Positions 22,383 through 31,243 of a DNA stretch of 64,000 nucleotides are shown piece by piece (position 1 is the stretch's first letter; every line of letters begins with the position of its first letter). The position numbers and the translations under genes were made by a program. The notes beneath the pieces are model-generated. The model was not told where the DNA came from. It saw only the letters and a list, made by a program, of their open reading frames with translations, and did no database searches. Source of the DNA: Phenylobacterium sp. (GTDB lineage Bacteria > Pseudomonadota > Alphaproteobacteria > Caulobacterales > Caulobacteraceae); NCBI RefSeq assembly GCF_004297125.1, contig NZ_SCVD01000026.1, positions 1 to 64,000 of the forward strand, in the 5' to 3' direction.

Positions 22383-23192
22383 TCAGGCGGCCTCCGGCGG
22401 CTTGGGCGGCCAGGGGAAGAAGCCCGAGGTGCGGCGCATATAGGCCTCGTAGGCTGGCTTGCGGCGGCGAAGTCGCCCCTCGACGGTCGGGACGCCGCTC
22501 CACCGGGTCAGGGTGAAGACCAGGTACATGGGCCCGATCACCGCGAACAGCCCGAGGCTCGTCTCCGCGGCCACCAGCCAAAGGCCCCACCAGACGCAGG
22601 CGTCGCCGAAGTAGTTGGGGTGGCGGGTATAGCGCCACAGCCCCTTGTCCATCACCTGGCCGGCGTTGGCGGGGTTCTTCTTGAACCGCACCAGCTGCCA
22701 GTCGGCCAGGGCCTCGAAGGCGAGGCCAAAGAGCGCCAGCGCCGCCCCGATCCAGCCCAACGTCCCCAGGTCGGCCGACTCGGCGGAGACCTGTCCCAGC
22801 TGAACCGGGAGGCAGACCAGCCACAGCAGGGGCATCTGCAGCAGGAACACCAGCCGGAACGCCGCGTAGCCGTAGCCCCAGCCGCGCTCGGCCTTCGCCT
22901 TGTCCAGCAGCCGCACATAGCGGCCGTCCGGCCCATGGTCGCGCCAGCGCCAGAGCATGTAGCCGCCCAGGCGCAGCGCCCAGGCGACGCAGATCGCGGT
23001 CAGCACGATGCGCCGCTCCGTGCCCCCGCCGGTCTGCAGGTAGGTCGAGACGGCCACCACGCCCATGCCGAGGCCCCACAGGCTATCGACCGGCGTGCAG
23101 TCGCGCATGGCCACGCACACCGCCCACGCCAGCACGAACAGCCCCAGGATCACCGCGGCGTTGACCGCCAGCACCACGACAAATTCGGGCAT
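22383..23192 (-). CDS. DUF1295 membrane protein (steroid 5-alpha-reductase family)
   Basis: A 269-residue integral membrane protein with about six to seven hydrophobic helices. The C-terminal signature RYTRHPNYFGDACVWWG is the NADPH-binding motif of DUF1295, steroid 5-alpha-reductase and isoprenylcysteine methyltransferase-like proteins. Family members reduce a C=C conjugated to a carbonyl or transfer methyl groups; DUF1295 proteins are usually grouped with the reductases. I place the start at ATG 23192 (MPEFVVVLAVN), because an intact copy of the shared motif lies 43-62 bp upstream, inside any longer reading frame. This links the gene to the island regulon. Confidence 0.85.
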   Translation of the reverse strand: MPEFVVVLAVNAAVILGLFVLAWAVCVAMRDCTPVDSLWGLGMGVVAVSTYLQTGGGTERRIVLTAICVAWALRLGGYMLWRWRDHGPDGRYVRLLDKAKAERGWGYGYAAFRLVFLLQMPLLWLVCLPVQLGQVSAESADLGTLGWIGAALALFGLAFEALADWQLVRFKKNPANAGQVMDKGLWRYTRHPNYFGDACVWWGLWLVAAETSLGLFAVIGPMYLVFTLTRWSGVPTVEGRLRRRKPAYEAYMRRTSGFFPWPPKPPEAA

Positions 23193-23234
23193 GCTCCGTC
23201 CCCCCGTTTGGTCGCCCGCCGTCGGCGGCGACAC

Positions 23235-23254
23235 AGTCTTTCTATGCAAGTTAT
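23235..23254 (-). promoter_or_regulatory. Shared catabolic-island motif, copy 6 (minus strand)
   Basis: On the minus strand, ATAACTTGCATAGAAAGACT points toward the DUF1295 gene and lies 62 bp before its ATG. It is the only good copy on the minus strand and marks the right edge of the regulon. Confidence 0.55.
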
Positions 23255-23451
23255 CCCGCCCGAACGGGGCGCACAAGCGGGCGAGCAGACGACGGATAGA
23301 CTGGCGCCCGTGACCGGCGGGCGCTCTCCCGGACCGCCACGGGCCTTCGGGCCGACGCCTCGGCCCTCACCCCACCTACTAAGCGGCCGGTGCTGTACGC
23401 ACCTTCATGAGCCCGCCGGATCGGCGTCGGACCGCTCGACCCGCTCGCGGG

Positions 23452-25029
23452 CTATTTTTCCAGCGTGGGCCACTTCACGCCCAGCTGGTCGAGGTAGGTC
23501 GGGTACTTGGTCTCGTCGTAGTACTGGGCCCGCATCGCCGGGCGGAATTTGGCCATGACGTCGGCGTTGATCTCCACGGCCGGCTGGTCCTTCTCGGAGA
23601 TCATCGGGACGTAGTGCTCGTCCTTGTTCTGCACCTTGGTGAAGTAGTCCTTGGCCGCCGTCCGCAGCTCGGGCCGGGTCAGGAGGTCCAGGGTGGTCAT
23701 GGCGATGACCTTGGCGCCGGCCACGACCCCGTCGTGGGCGATGGGCGTGGCCATGGAGATGGCGTTCATCCAGCTATGGCCGGCCAGGCCGGGGATGTTG
23801 GATGGATAGTTCACGGTGATGGTCGGCACGGTCCAGGAGATGTCCCCGATGTCGTCCGACCCGCCGCTCTCCGGCTTCTCGACGGGCGGCTCCAGCTTCT
23901 TCAGCTCGACGGCAAGGCCGTCCTGCTTATCGGCCTTCACTTCCTTCTGCACCGCCTTGGCGAAGGCCTGCTCGTCGGCGGTCCATTTGGGCAGTCCCAC
24001 GGCCTGGATATTGGCATAGGCCGCCTCGGCGATCGGCTTGTTGAAATGGCGCGGCGCGGCCGTGCCCAGGACCCGCCGCTCGACGGTCGTGTCGGTCATC
24101 ATCGCCGCCCCGTCGGCCACCTTGTTGCCCATGGCGTAGAGGTCGGAGATCCGCTTGAAGTCCTGCTCACGGAAATAATACCAGACCTTAGCGATCTGCG
24201 GCACGACGTTGGGCTGGTCGCCGCCGTCGGTGATCACATAGTGCGATCGCTGCTCGGGCCGGATGTGCTCGCGGCGGAACTCCCAGCCGATGTTCATCAG
24301 CGACACGGCGTCCAGGGCCGAGCGGCCCATCCAGGGCTTGCCGGCGGCGTGCGCGGCGGCGCCGTGGAAGGTATACTCCACCGACACCGAGCCGGTGCCG
24401 GACGGCTTGCCCCAGGTGACCGCCAGGTTGTCGCCCACGTGGGTGAACAGCACCGCGTCCACGCCCTTGAACACCCCCGCGCGCACCATGAAGGCCTTGC
24501 CGGCCACCAGCTCCTCGGCGACGCCCGGCCAGAGCATCAGCGTGCCGGCGATGCCCTCCTTCTCCATGATCTCCTTCACCGCCAGGGCGGCGACAACGTT
24601 GACGGCGTTGCCGGAGTTGTGGCCCTCGCCGTGGCCGGGCGCGCCCTCGACCATCGGCTTGCGCCACGGGATGCCCGGCGTCTGCGAGGCCTTGGGGATG
24701 CCGTCGATATCGGAGCCCATGGCGATGGTCGGGCCGCCGGTCTTGTTGGTCCAGGTGGCGACCCAACCGGTGGGCAGGCCGGCGACCCCGCGCGTGACCG
24801 TGAAGCCGTTCTTCTCCAGAACGTCGGTGATGTACTTCGAGGTCTCGACCTCCTGGAACGCCAGCTCGCCGAAGCTGAAGATCTTGTCGTTCATCTGCTG
24901 GGCCAGCTTGGCGCGGGCCTGGACGCCGGCGACCGCCTGCTTCTTCAGCGCCGGAAGCGCCGGGGCGGCGAACGCCGAGGTGGAGAGCATCAGGGCGGCG
25001 AGCGCGATCGGGAGGCCCAGGGTCTTCAT
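23452..25029 (-). CDS. Secreted M20-family amidohydrolase (AbgB-like)
   Basis: A 525-residue M20D-type metallopeptidase/amidohydrolase with a Sec signal peptide (ending SAFAAP, about residue 22). The fold blocks are present: MGSDIDG, the metal-site loop APGHGEGHNSG, GVAEELVAGKAFMV with the paired Glu, the dimerisation domain after TFHGAAAHAAGKPW, and a C-terminal PGLAGHSWM His. It resembles p-aminobenzoyl-glutamate hydrolase subunit B. The usual metal-ligand Cys of GHGCGHN is E135 here, between H133 and H137. It is downstream of the M14 gene, separated by a strong hairpin, and probably trims acylated or dipeptide products in the periplasm. Confidence 0.88.
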   Translation of the reverse strand: MKTLGLPIALAALMLSTSAFAAPALPALKKQAVAGVQARAKLAQQMNDKIFSFGELAFQEVETSKYITDVLEKNGFTVTRGVAGLPTGWVATWTNKTGGPTIAMGSDIDGIPKASQTPGIPWRKPMVEGAPGHGEGHNSGNAVNVVAALAVKEIMEKEGIAGTLMLWPGVAEELVAGKAFMVRAGVFKGVDAVLFTHVGDNLAVTWGKPSGTGSVSVEYTFHGAAAHAAGKPWMGRSALDAVSLMNIGWEFRREHIRPEQRSHYVITDGGDQPNVVPQIAKVWYYFREQDFKRISDLYAMGNKVADGAAMMTDTTVERRVLGTAAPRHFNKPIAEAAYANIQAVGLPKWTADEQAFAKAVQKEVKADKQDGLAVELKKLEPPVEKPESGGSDDIGDISWTVPTITVNYPSNIPGLAGHSWMNAISMATPIAHDGVVAGAKVIAMTTLDLLTRPELRTAAKDYFTKVQNKDEHYVPMISEKDQPAVEINADVMAKFRPAMRAQYYDETKYPTYLDQLGVKWPTLEK

Positions 25030-25113
25030 GTTCAGTGATCCACCTTGTTCGACGACCAGGAGTGGCCAAGGGTGAGACGCGATTCTCGCGGTGACGGAAA
25101 GCGATCACGGCAA

Positions 25114-25147
25114 GATCCCCGTGTGCGAGGGGACACACACGGGGATC
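25114..25147 (-). terminator. 12-bp perfect hairpin between the M14 and M20 genes
   Basis: GATCCCCGTGTG (25114-25125) and its exact complement (25136-25147) flank a 10-base loop. It lies between the M14 stop (25185) and the M20 start (25029). No long T run follows on the minus strand (TTGCC only), so partial termination or mRNA end protection within one operon is likelier than full termination. Confidence 0.5.
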
Positions 25148-25184
25148 CGCAGACCGCGGGATATGGCGGGCGGCGTCCCGCGGG

Positions 25185-27866
25185 TTACGCGGCCGGGGGG
25201 CCGGCGAACAGGGTGTCGAACAACAGCTTGTAGGTGCCATGCGCCTGCGAACGGTGCTGCGGCCGGAAGCCCACCAGCACCACCTCGCCCTTGCCGAGCT
25301 GCACCGAGACCATGGCCGCCTTGCCGGCGATGAGGTCCTCGCCCAGCAGCCACCCGCTCTTGAGGACGTCCTTGTCCACATAGGAGGCGATCACCTCGAC
25401 GCGCTCGTTCCACATGCGCGGCGTCACCTCATAGACCTGACCCTCCGCGGTGTAGATGGCGAGCGCGTTCTCGGGCATGCCGAAGGCCAGCGGGTTCTTG
25501 TTGTCGACCTTGATCTTCAGCGTCGAACCAGGCGACCAGAACTCCTTGCTCGGCTTGCCCGCCACGATGTTGCGGACCGGAAGGCCGAACTTCTGGATCG
25601 GCAGATCGCCGGCCTGGGCGAATGTGATCAGTCGGCCGCCGGCCTTGACGAACTCCTCCAGGGCCTTGACCCCTTCGGCGCCGAAGCCGCTGCGGAATTC
25701 GGGTGGCGTCGCCTCCACGCTCTCGCCGCCGAATCCGCCGCCCCGGCTAGGCGCTCCGGGCGGCGGCGGTTCCCCCGTCATGTTCGAGATCGAGTCCGAC
25801 GGCAGCACGATCACGTCGTACTTCTTGATCAGATTGCCGGCCTTGATCTCGGCGTCCATCAGCGCGGTCTGGTTGAAGTCGAACGTCTCCAGCAGGAAGC
25901 GCGTCCACCCCTCGTCGATGTTGCCGCCGCGATAGCGCTTCAGCATCGCCACGCGCGGCGCCTTCAGCGTGTAGGTCGCGCTGTCCGGCACGGCGCTGGC
26001 GGCGGCGAACGAGACCCCGGTCGAGGTTGCGATCTGGCCCGCGACCGACGGCGAGGCGCCGGAGACGATGAAGTCGCCGGCCTTGGCCGCACCCGTCGCG
26101 GTCTTCACCCGCTTCACCGTCGCGCCGGCCTTCAGCAGCAGGTTGGCGGCGTGGAAGCTGTCGTTCAGATCGCCGTCCAGCAGATAAGTCGAACCCGAGG
26201 CGACGGTCCCTGGCGTCGTCACCGGCGTCGTGAGCTTGCTCAGGGTGGCCGTCACCGCCGTGCCCACCGGCGTGCTCTCCACGCCCATGAACTCGGTCAT
26301 GGTGTCCGTCGACATGTCGTAGGGCCGGATCGGATTGCCGTTCTTGTCCCGGGCATAGGTGTCGTCCGGGAAGTGGGTCTCGCCCAGCATCCAGCGTAGC
26401 AGGCCCTGCTTGGGCTGGTTCATCGGGAAGACATAGCTGCCCACCGGATAGACCCTGCCCTCATGCACGAACTCGGCCGGCGCGCGGTAGATGTCGACGC
26501 CCTGCAGCAGCAGCGCGTTGATCATCTTGTTGGCGGTCAGCGGATCGTGTTGGTTGGCGCTGACGATGTAGGCCTTGGTTTCGGCCGCAGCGCCACGTTC
26601 CGTCTGGCGGAGCGCCTTGGTGTAGCCGTTCTTCAGCACCGTCTCACGATTGCGCGCGGCTTGGTCGAGCAGCGCCCACGAGGTGACCAACTGACGGTCG
26701 ACGATGTCACGCGACCGCCACCAGCCGCCGGGCCACGGGTCGGGCATGTTCATCTGGGGCTTGTTGTCCGGCACGTTCCGTTGACCGCCCTGAAGCTGGT
26801 CGGGGTGGACGTAGAGCGGCGTGGCCAAGTTGGCGCTGGCGCTCTCGTCCAGCATCCCGGCGATGTTGTGGAACGGCGTGATCCAGTGGAAGCCCATGTG
26901 GCCCCAGCCGGAGTAGATCGCGTCGCCGATGCCGCCGGACAGCTGAGCCGCATCCAGCTTGTAGGCCATGTGCGAGCCGAACCAGGTCATCTCGCGCCAG
27001 ACCAGCGGATCGGCCCCCGGACGGATCGGGTCGGCATAAGGCGGGATCGAGATGCGGGGCGAATACTGGCCCATCTGGTGGTGGTCGATGTAGGCCTGCG
27101 GAACCCAGTCGCGATAGAGGATCTTCGCGATGTTCTTCGACTCCGCCATGTTCAGCATGAAGGCGTCGCGGTTGTTATCGTGGCCCACGTACTTCTGGTA
27201 CATCCACGGCATCGGACCCGCCTCGTAGGGCGTGCCGACGTACTTCATGTACCACTCCTGGACCATGTCGTGCCCGTCCGGGTTCAGGGACGGCATGATG
27301 ATGGCGATGGTGTTGTTCAGGATGTTCAGCGCCTCGGGGTCTGTCCGAGTCACCAATCCGTAGGTGAATTCGATGGCCGTCAGCGACGAGCCGATCTCGC
27401 TGGAGTGCAGGTCATAGGACTGCACGATGACCGCCTTGCCCTCCTTGACGATCCGGTCGAGCTCGGCCTGCGGCACGCCGCGCGGGTCGGCCAACTTGGC
27501 GTTCATCTGCCGGTAGTCCTCGAGCTTGGCGAGGTTCTCGGGCGAGGAGATGAACATCGCCAGATAGGGCCGGCCCTCGGTGGACTTGCCGATCTCGACG
27601 ACCTTGATGCGGTCGGAGGTCTTCGCGAGCTCCTGATAGTAGGCGACCATCTTCGCGTACGGCTCGAGCTTGCGGTCCGTGCCCATGCGATGGCCGAACC
27701 AGGCCTCGGGCGTCGGCACGGCGGCCTGCGCCACGGCCGGCACGGCGGCGCCGAGCATCGCGACCACCGAGAGGCCGATGGCCAGGCGCCGGGACAGGCC
27801 CAGGCCTCCCAGCCGCGACCCCGACATCAGCAAGGTCCTGGCCTTGCCTTGAAACTTGTCACTCAT
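25185..27866 (-). CDS. Secreted M14-family zinc carboxypeptidase-like protein
   Basis: An 893-residue exported protein; the signal region is within the first 60 residues (RRLAIGLSVVAMLGAAVPAV, then AQA). The M14 catalytic domain spans about 65-420: zinc ligands H154 and E157 in DLHSSEIG, and H262 or H263 in IDHHQMG, with NPDGHD between. A large middle part and a GATase1-like C-terminal domain follow (VLPSDSIS, then FVKAGGRLITFAQAGD). This architecture is known for bacterial M14 proteins of unknown substrate. The start is ATG 27866, preceded by GGGGACAGGGA; longer frames lack this site. It lies between a TonB receptor and an M20 amidohydrolase, suggesting peptide or amino-acyl conjugate scavenging. 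Confidence 0.88.
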   Translation of the reverse strand: MSDKFQGKARTLLMSGSRLGGLGLSRRLAIGLSVVAMLGAAVPAVAQAAVPTPEAWFGHRMGTDRKLEPYAKMVAYYQELAKTSDRIKVVEIGKSTEGRPYLAMFISSPENLAKLEDYRQMNAKLADPRGVPQAELDRIVKEGKAVIVQSYDLHSSEIGSSLTAIEFTYGLVTRTDPEALNILNNTIAIIMPSLNPDGHDMVQEWYMKYVGTPYEAGPMPWMYQKYVGHDNNRDAFMLNMAESKNIAKILYRDWVPQAYIDHHQMGQYSPRISIPPYADPIRPGADPLVWREMTWFGSHMAYKLDAAQLSGGIGDAIYSGWGHMGFHWITPFHNIAGMLDESASANLATPLYVHPDQLQGGQRNVPDNKPQMNMPDPWPGGWWRSRDIVDRQLVTSWALLDQAARNRETVLKNGYTKALRQTERGAAAETKAYIVSANQHDPLTANKMINALLLQGVDIYRAPAEFVHEGRVYPVGSYVFPMNQPKQGLLRWMLGETHFPDDTYARDKNGNPIRPYDMSTDTMTEFMGVESTPVGTAVTATLSKLTTPVTTPGTVASGSTYLLDGDLNDSFHAANLLLKAGATVKRVKTATGAAKAGDFIVSGASPSVAGQIATSTGVSFAAASAVPDSATYTLKAPRVAMLKRYRGGNIDEGWTRFLLETFDFNQTALMDAEIKAGNLIKKYDVIVLPSDSISNMTGEPPPPGAPSRGGGFGGESVEATPPEFRSGFGAEGVKALEEFVKAGGRLITFAQAGDLPIQKFGLPVRNIVAGKPSKEFWSPGSTLKIKVDNKNPLAFGMPENALAIYTAEGQVYEVTPRMWNERVEVIASYVDKDVLKSGWLLGEDLIAGKAAMVSVQLGKGEVVLVGFRPQHRSQAHGTYKLLFDTLFAGPPAA

Positions 27867-27957
27867 TCCCTGTCCCCTTCGGAATTGAGAACCCGGCGAT
27901 CCGGCCGTCCCTCTGGAAGCGGCAAGAGGCTGGGTCCGACGCACCCTTGATCAGCGA

Positions 27958-27983
27958 GCGGGCGCGGCCTGAGCCGCGCCCGC
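27958..27983 (-). terminator. 11-bp GC hairpin directly after the TonB receptor gene
   Basis: GCGGGCGCGGC, loop of 4, and its exact complement end 6 bases beyond the receptor stop. There is no T tract. It probably separates receptor expression from the M14 gene downstream. Confidence 0.5.
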
Positions 27984-27989
27984 CTTGGT

Positions 27990-30900
27990 TCAGAACTTCT
28001 TGGTCAGCGACATGAAGAAGTAGCGGCCGACCACGTCGTAGGTCGAGGAGTCGTAGGTCTCCGCCGTGCTGCCGTACGACGGCGGAGCCTTGTTGAAGAG
28101 GTTGGTGATTCCGACGCGGACGTCGGTATCCCACGGCAGCGAGTATCGTGCGTTGATGTCGAACGCGTTGTAGGCCGAGATACCGGGCGGCGCCGTCGTC
28201 GGCGACGTGACGAAGTTCGAGTGCTTCATCTTGTCGATGTAGCGCCACGTTACGCCAATGCTGCCGTTGTCCCGCGAATAGGTCAGCGAGGTGATCGCCT
28301 TGAACTCGGGGTGGGCGATGCCCGCGTTGCTCTCGACCGAGGTGCCGATAGTGCCCGCGAAGTCATAGACGGCGGCGCCGGGCAGGGCCTGGATCTCGAA
28401 CTTGTCGAGGAAGCTGACCGCGCTGCGGAACGCCAGGCGGCCCTCGAAGGGGATCCCCACGTCCGACAGCTCCGCCTTCCAGTCGAGCTGTACGTCGATC
28501 CCGCTGACGTTGAACTGGGCCAGGTTGAGCAGCGGCTGGCTGGTCGGAGCCTCCAGGGCGCCGGTCCGGGCCCGGGACAGCAGCGAGCAGTAGTAGTTCT
28601 TCGGGTCGTAGGTCGGGTTCGAGCCGCCCACGTTGAAGCAGTACTGCACGGACTGGACGACCGACAGCACGCCGATCGCATCGGAAACGTCGATCTTGTA
28701 CCAGTCCACCGAGACCGAGAGGTTGCTCAGGAGCGGGTGATCGAAGGGCGAGCGGACGACGGCGCCGAAGGACCAGGTATCGGCGGTCTCCTCGTGCAGG
28801 TCGGGGTTGCCGCCCGTGAGCGGAAAGACCTGGGCGGTGCCGATGTAGCCATCGATGATCGCCGGCGTGACGCCCTGGGTGATGCACAGCGCCCGCACCT
28901 TGTCCTTGTCGGCGCCGAGGCGGAACGACGAGCGGACGTCGCAGGGGTCGCCGCTGACCACGTTGGCGCCGGGGTTGCCGATGCTGACGCTGCCGGTCGA
29001 CACGGGAGCGAACAGCTCGCCGACGCTGGGCGCCCGGATCGCACGGTTGTAGCCACCCCGCAGGCGCAGGAAATCGGTGACGCTCCACTCGACGTCGGCC
29101 TTGTACGTATGCGCTCCGCCGATGGAGTCATAGTCGGAGTAGCGGTAGCCGAGATCGAGGTTCAGCTCCTGGATGAAGGGAATATCCTTCAGGACCGGCA
29201 CCAGCAGCTCGCCATAGAGCTCCTTGGTCTTCACCGAACCATCCGAGTCGCGAAGCACCGCGAAGCCGATAATGTCGCTGGTCCCATCGGGCTGGTTCAG
29301 GGCGTCGTCGGAGTCGTAGGTGAACGAGTTGTACCGGTAGCTGGCGCCCGCCGCGAAGCGGACCTCGCCGGCCGGCAGCTCGAACAGAGCCCCTTGGACG
29401 GTGGCCGCGGCGATGCGCTGCTTCATGTCCGTGGTGTTGAGCGTGTCGCGCTTGATGTAGTTCGCGCAGGCCTCCGAGATCGGGAAGTTGCCGAACAGGT
29501 TCAGGCCGCCGGCGCAGATGTCGGTCCCGCCGGTGGGGCTGTAGGTCAGCTTGTTGAGCCGGCTGACGCTGAGGCCGCCCGTCTGGCTGTTCTCGAACGC
29601 CGACGAGCTGGTCGCTCCGTAGGCTTCCCAGCTCCAGTCCTTGATCCCGACCTTGCCGGTCAGTCCGGCCATCATCTGCCAGACGTCGTACTCGTAGCCC
29701 TGGTATCGGTTCCCGATGGCGTTGAAAGCCTTGTGGAACTGGAAGTCCGCCGTGGGATTGGCGCGCGAGGCTAGGATCGAGCGCAGGTCCGCCGGCAGGA
29801 ACGGATTGTTGTACGGAATGCTCTGCAGATAGATGTTGTTGGACAGCGTCGTGTTGACGATCGCCGTCTGCTTGTAGGTCGTGTAGCTGAACTGCGCGAA
29901 GGCCTCGACGGTGTCGGTGAGCTCGTAGTCGAACCGGCCGAACGCCGAGTAGCGCTTCATGTCGGTCTGCAGATCGCCGCCCGTGAAGCCGAACTTCATC
30001 TGCTGCGACGGGCCGTAGATCGTGTTGCCCGAGTCCACGAGATAGGCGTCGTCGGTCTGCTGTTCCTTGAAGTTCTTCACCGGCACGCCGTTGGCGGTGA
30101 ACAACGTCCCGTCGGTGTTGAAGCCGATCTGCGCGCCGCCGCTGAACCGGGTGCTGTTGTTCGTGGTGGTGAAGGGCGTCAGGCCATACTTGCCCGCGAA
30201 GATCGCATTGACCGCGGCGAGGGTGGGTTCGTTGCCGGCGAAGACGGCCGAGCCATGATAGCTGGCGGCGTTGCCGGTCTGCGGCAGGCGGTCGGAGTAC
30301 CAAGGCCGCTCGCTCCGCTTGGCGCGATCGCGGCGCGAGTAGTCCAGCGACAGGATCGCCCGGCCACGGCCCTCGTCGAAACGTCCGCCGCCGGTGGCGT
30401 TGTAGCGGTAGGAATCGCCGTCGCCGTAGTTGCTGATCCCGTACTGGGTGTTCAGCGTCAGGCCGGAGAAGTCGCGCTTAAGGCGGAAGTTCACCACGCC
30501 GGCCGTGGCGTCGGAGCCGTAGGCCGTGGAGGCGCCGCCGGTGATGACCTCGACGTTGCCGATGAGGGCTTCGGGGATGGTGTTCAGGTCGACCGACCCA
30601 TCCGGGTTGGACGGCTGCAGGCGCTTGCCGTCGAGCAGCAGCAAGGTGCGCTTCGAGCCCAGGCCGCGCAGGGTCGCATAGCTCTGCCCGCCGTTCAGGC
30701 CCGTGCCGGTGCTGGACGTGTTGCTCTGTCCGAAACCGCCCGAGAACTGCGGCAGCTGGGTCAAGGCGCTTTCCACCGTGATCTGGCCGGTGTTCTCCAG
30801 CGCCTCGGTGGTGACCGACACGACGGGGCTGTTGGCCGCATAGTCGGGTCGCGCGATCAGCGAGCCGGTGACGACGACCTCGTCGATGGCCGTCGCATCA

Positions 30901-31037
30901 TCCGACGCCGTCTGTGCAAAGGCGGACTGGGCGGCGAACAACAGGACGGCGCTACTTGCCGTTGCAAGGACACGGCAACGATCGCGCGCGTTGCAACTGG
31001 CATTCGAAAGTAAAGCAGGATCATTCCACACAGCCAT
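27990..31037 (-). CDS. TonB-dependent receptor (large, Caulobacter-type)
   Basis: A 1015-residue outer-membrane receptor. A signal peptide ends near SAFAQ (about residue 42). AIDEVVVTGSLIARPDY is the TonB-box region, the plug includes LRGLGSKRTLLLLDGKR, IPEALIGNVEVITGGASTAY and GVVNFRLKR, and the barrel ends in LTKKF. The VVTGS.I / GLG..RTLLLLDG subtype is the class often paired with peptide or amino-acid utilisation genes in Caulobacterales and Xanthomonadales. The start is ATG 31037 with GGGGACAAA before it; an upstream TTG lacks such a site. It leads a minus-strand group with the M14 and M20 hydrolase genes, so a peptide-derived ligand is inferred. Confidence 0.92.
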   Translation of the reverse strand: MAVWNDPALLSNASCNARDRCRVLATASSAVLLFAAQSAFAQTASDDATAIDEVVVTGSLIARPDYAANSPVVSVTTEALENTGQITVESALTQLPQFSGGFGQSNTSSTGTGLNGGQSYATLRGLGSKRTLLLLDGKRLQPSNPDGSVDLNTIPEALIGNVEVITGGASTAYGSDATAGVVNFRLKRDFSGLTLNTQYGISNYGDGDSYRYNATGGGRFDEGRGRAILSLDYSRRDRAKRSERPWYSDRLPQTGNAASYHGSAVFAGNEPTLAAVNAIFAGKYGLTPFTTTNNSTRFSGGAQIGFNTDGTLFTANGVPVKNFKEQQTDDAYLVDSGNTIYGPSQQMKFGFTGGDLQTDMKRYSAFGRFDYELTDTVEAFAQFSYTTYKQTAIVNTTLSNNIYLQSIPYNNPFLPADLRSILASRANPTADFQFHKAFNAIGNRYQGYEYDVWQMMAGLTGKVGIKDWSWEAYGATSSSAFENSQTGGLSVSRLNKLTYSPTGGTDICAGGLNLFGNFPISEACANYIKRDTLNTTDMKQRIAAATVQGALFELPAGEVRFAAGASYRYNSFTYDSDDALNQPDGTSDIIGFAVLRDSDGSVKTKELYGELLVPVLKDIPFIQELNLDLGYRYSDYDSIGGAHTYKADVEWSVTDFLRLRGGYNRAIRAPSVGELFAPVSTGSVSIGNPGANVVSGDPCDVRSSFRLGADKDKVRALCITQGVTPAIIDGYIGTAQVFPLTGGNPDLHEETADTWSFGAVVRSPFDHPLLSNLSVSVDWYKIDVSDAIGVLSVVQSVQYCFNVGGSNPTYDPKNYYCSLLSRARTGALEAPTSQPLLNLAQFNVSGIDVQLDWKAELSDVGIPFEGRLAFRSAVSFLDKFEIQALPGAAVYDFAGTIGTSVESNAGIAHPEFKAITSLTYSRDNGSIGVTWRYIDKMKHSNFVTSPTTAPPGISAYNAFDINARYSLPWDTDVRVGITNLFNKAPPSYGSTAETYDSSTYDVVGRYFFMSLTKKF

Positions 31038-31211
31038 TTTGTCCCCATTCAAAACGTGCGCAAATCTACGGACCGACCCCTCCCGGTCAGATAAGTCATT
31101 CTTGACTCGTCTATTATGCGGCCAAGCTATTTTGACAATTCAGGCACACCCCATCGCGTCGCGAGGCGCAATTTCTCGCGCTACACATCCGGCGACACGA
31201 AATTCTTTCCG

Positions 31212-31243
31212 ACAGACAGGGGTCTGTGAAGTTGAACAACTTC
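31212..31243. promoter_or_regulatory. Two back-to-back inverted repeats in the 31038-31398 gap
   Basis: ACAGACAGGGGTCTGT (31212-31227; 6-bp arms) is followed with no gap by GAAGTTGAACAACTTC (31228-31243; 7-bp arms). They lie about 175-205 bp upstream of the TonB receptor ATG, in an AT-richer non-coding gap of 361 bp that otherwise shows no gene. They could be an operator pair or a hairpin; the second also begins a run of GAAGTT-like repeats. Confidence 0.4.

Noticed and set aside
23304..23324. 7-bp inverted repeat GCGCCCG/CGGGCGC as terminator
   Set aside because: It lies between the starts and ends of minus-strand genes at a place with no T run on either strand and no transcript expected to end there; a chance repeat in GC-rich DNA is likely.
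25105..25175. Repeats around the 25114 hairpin as a CRISPR or repeat array
   Set aside because: There is only one inverted repeat and no periodic direct repeats.
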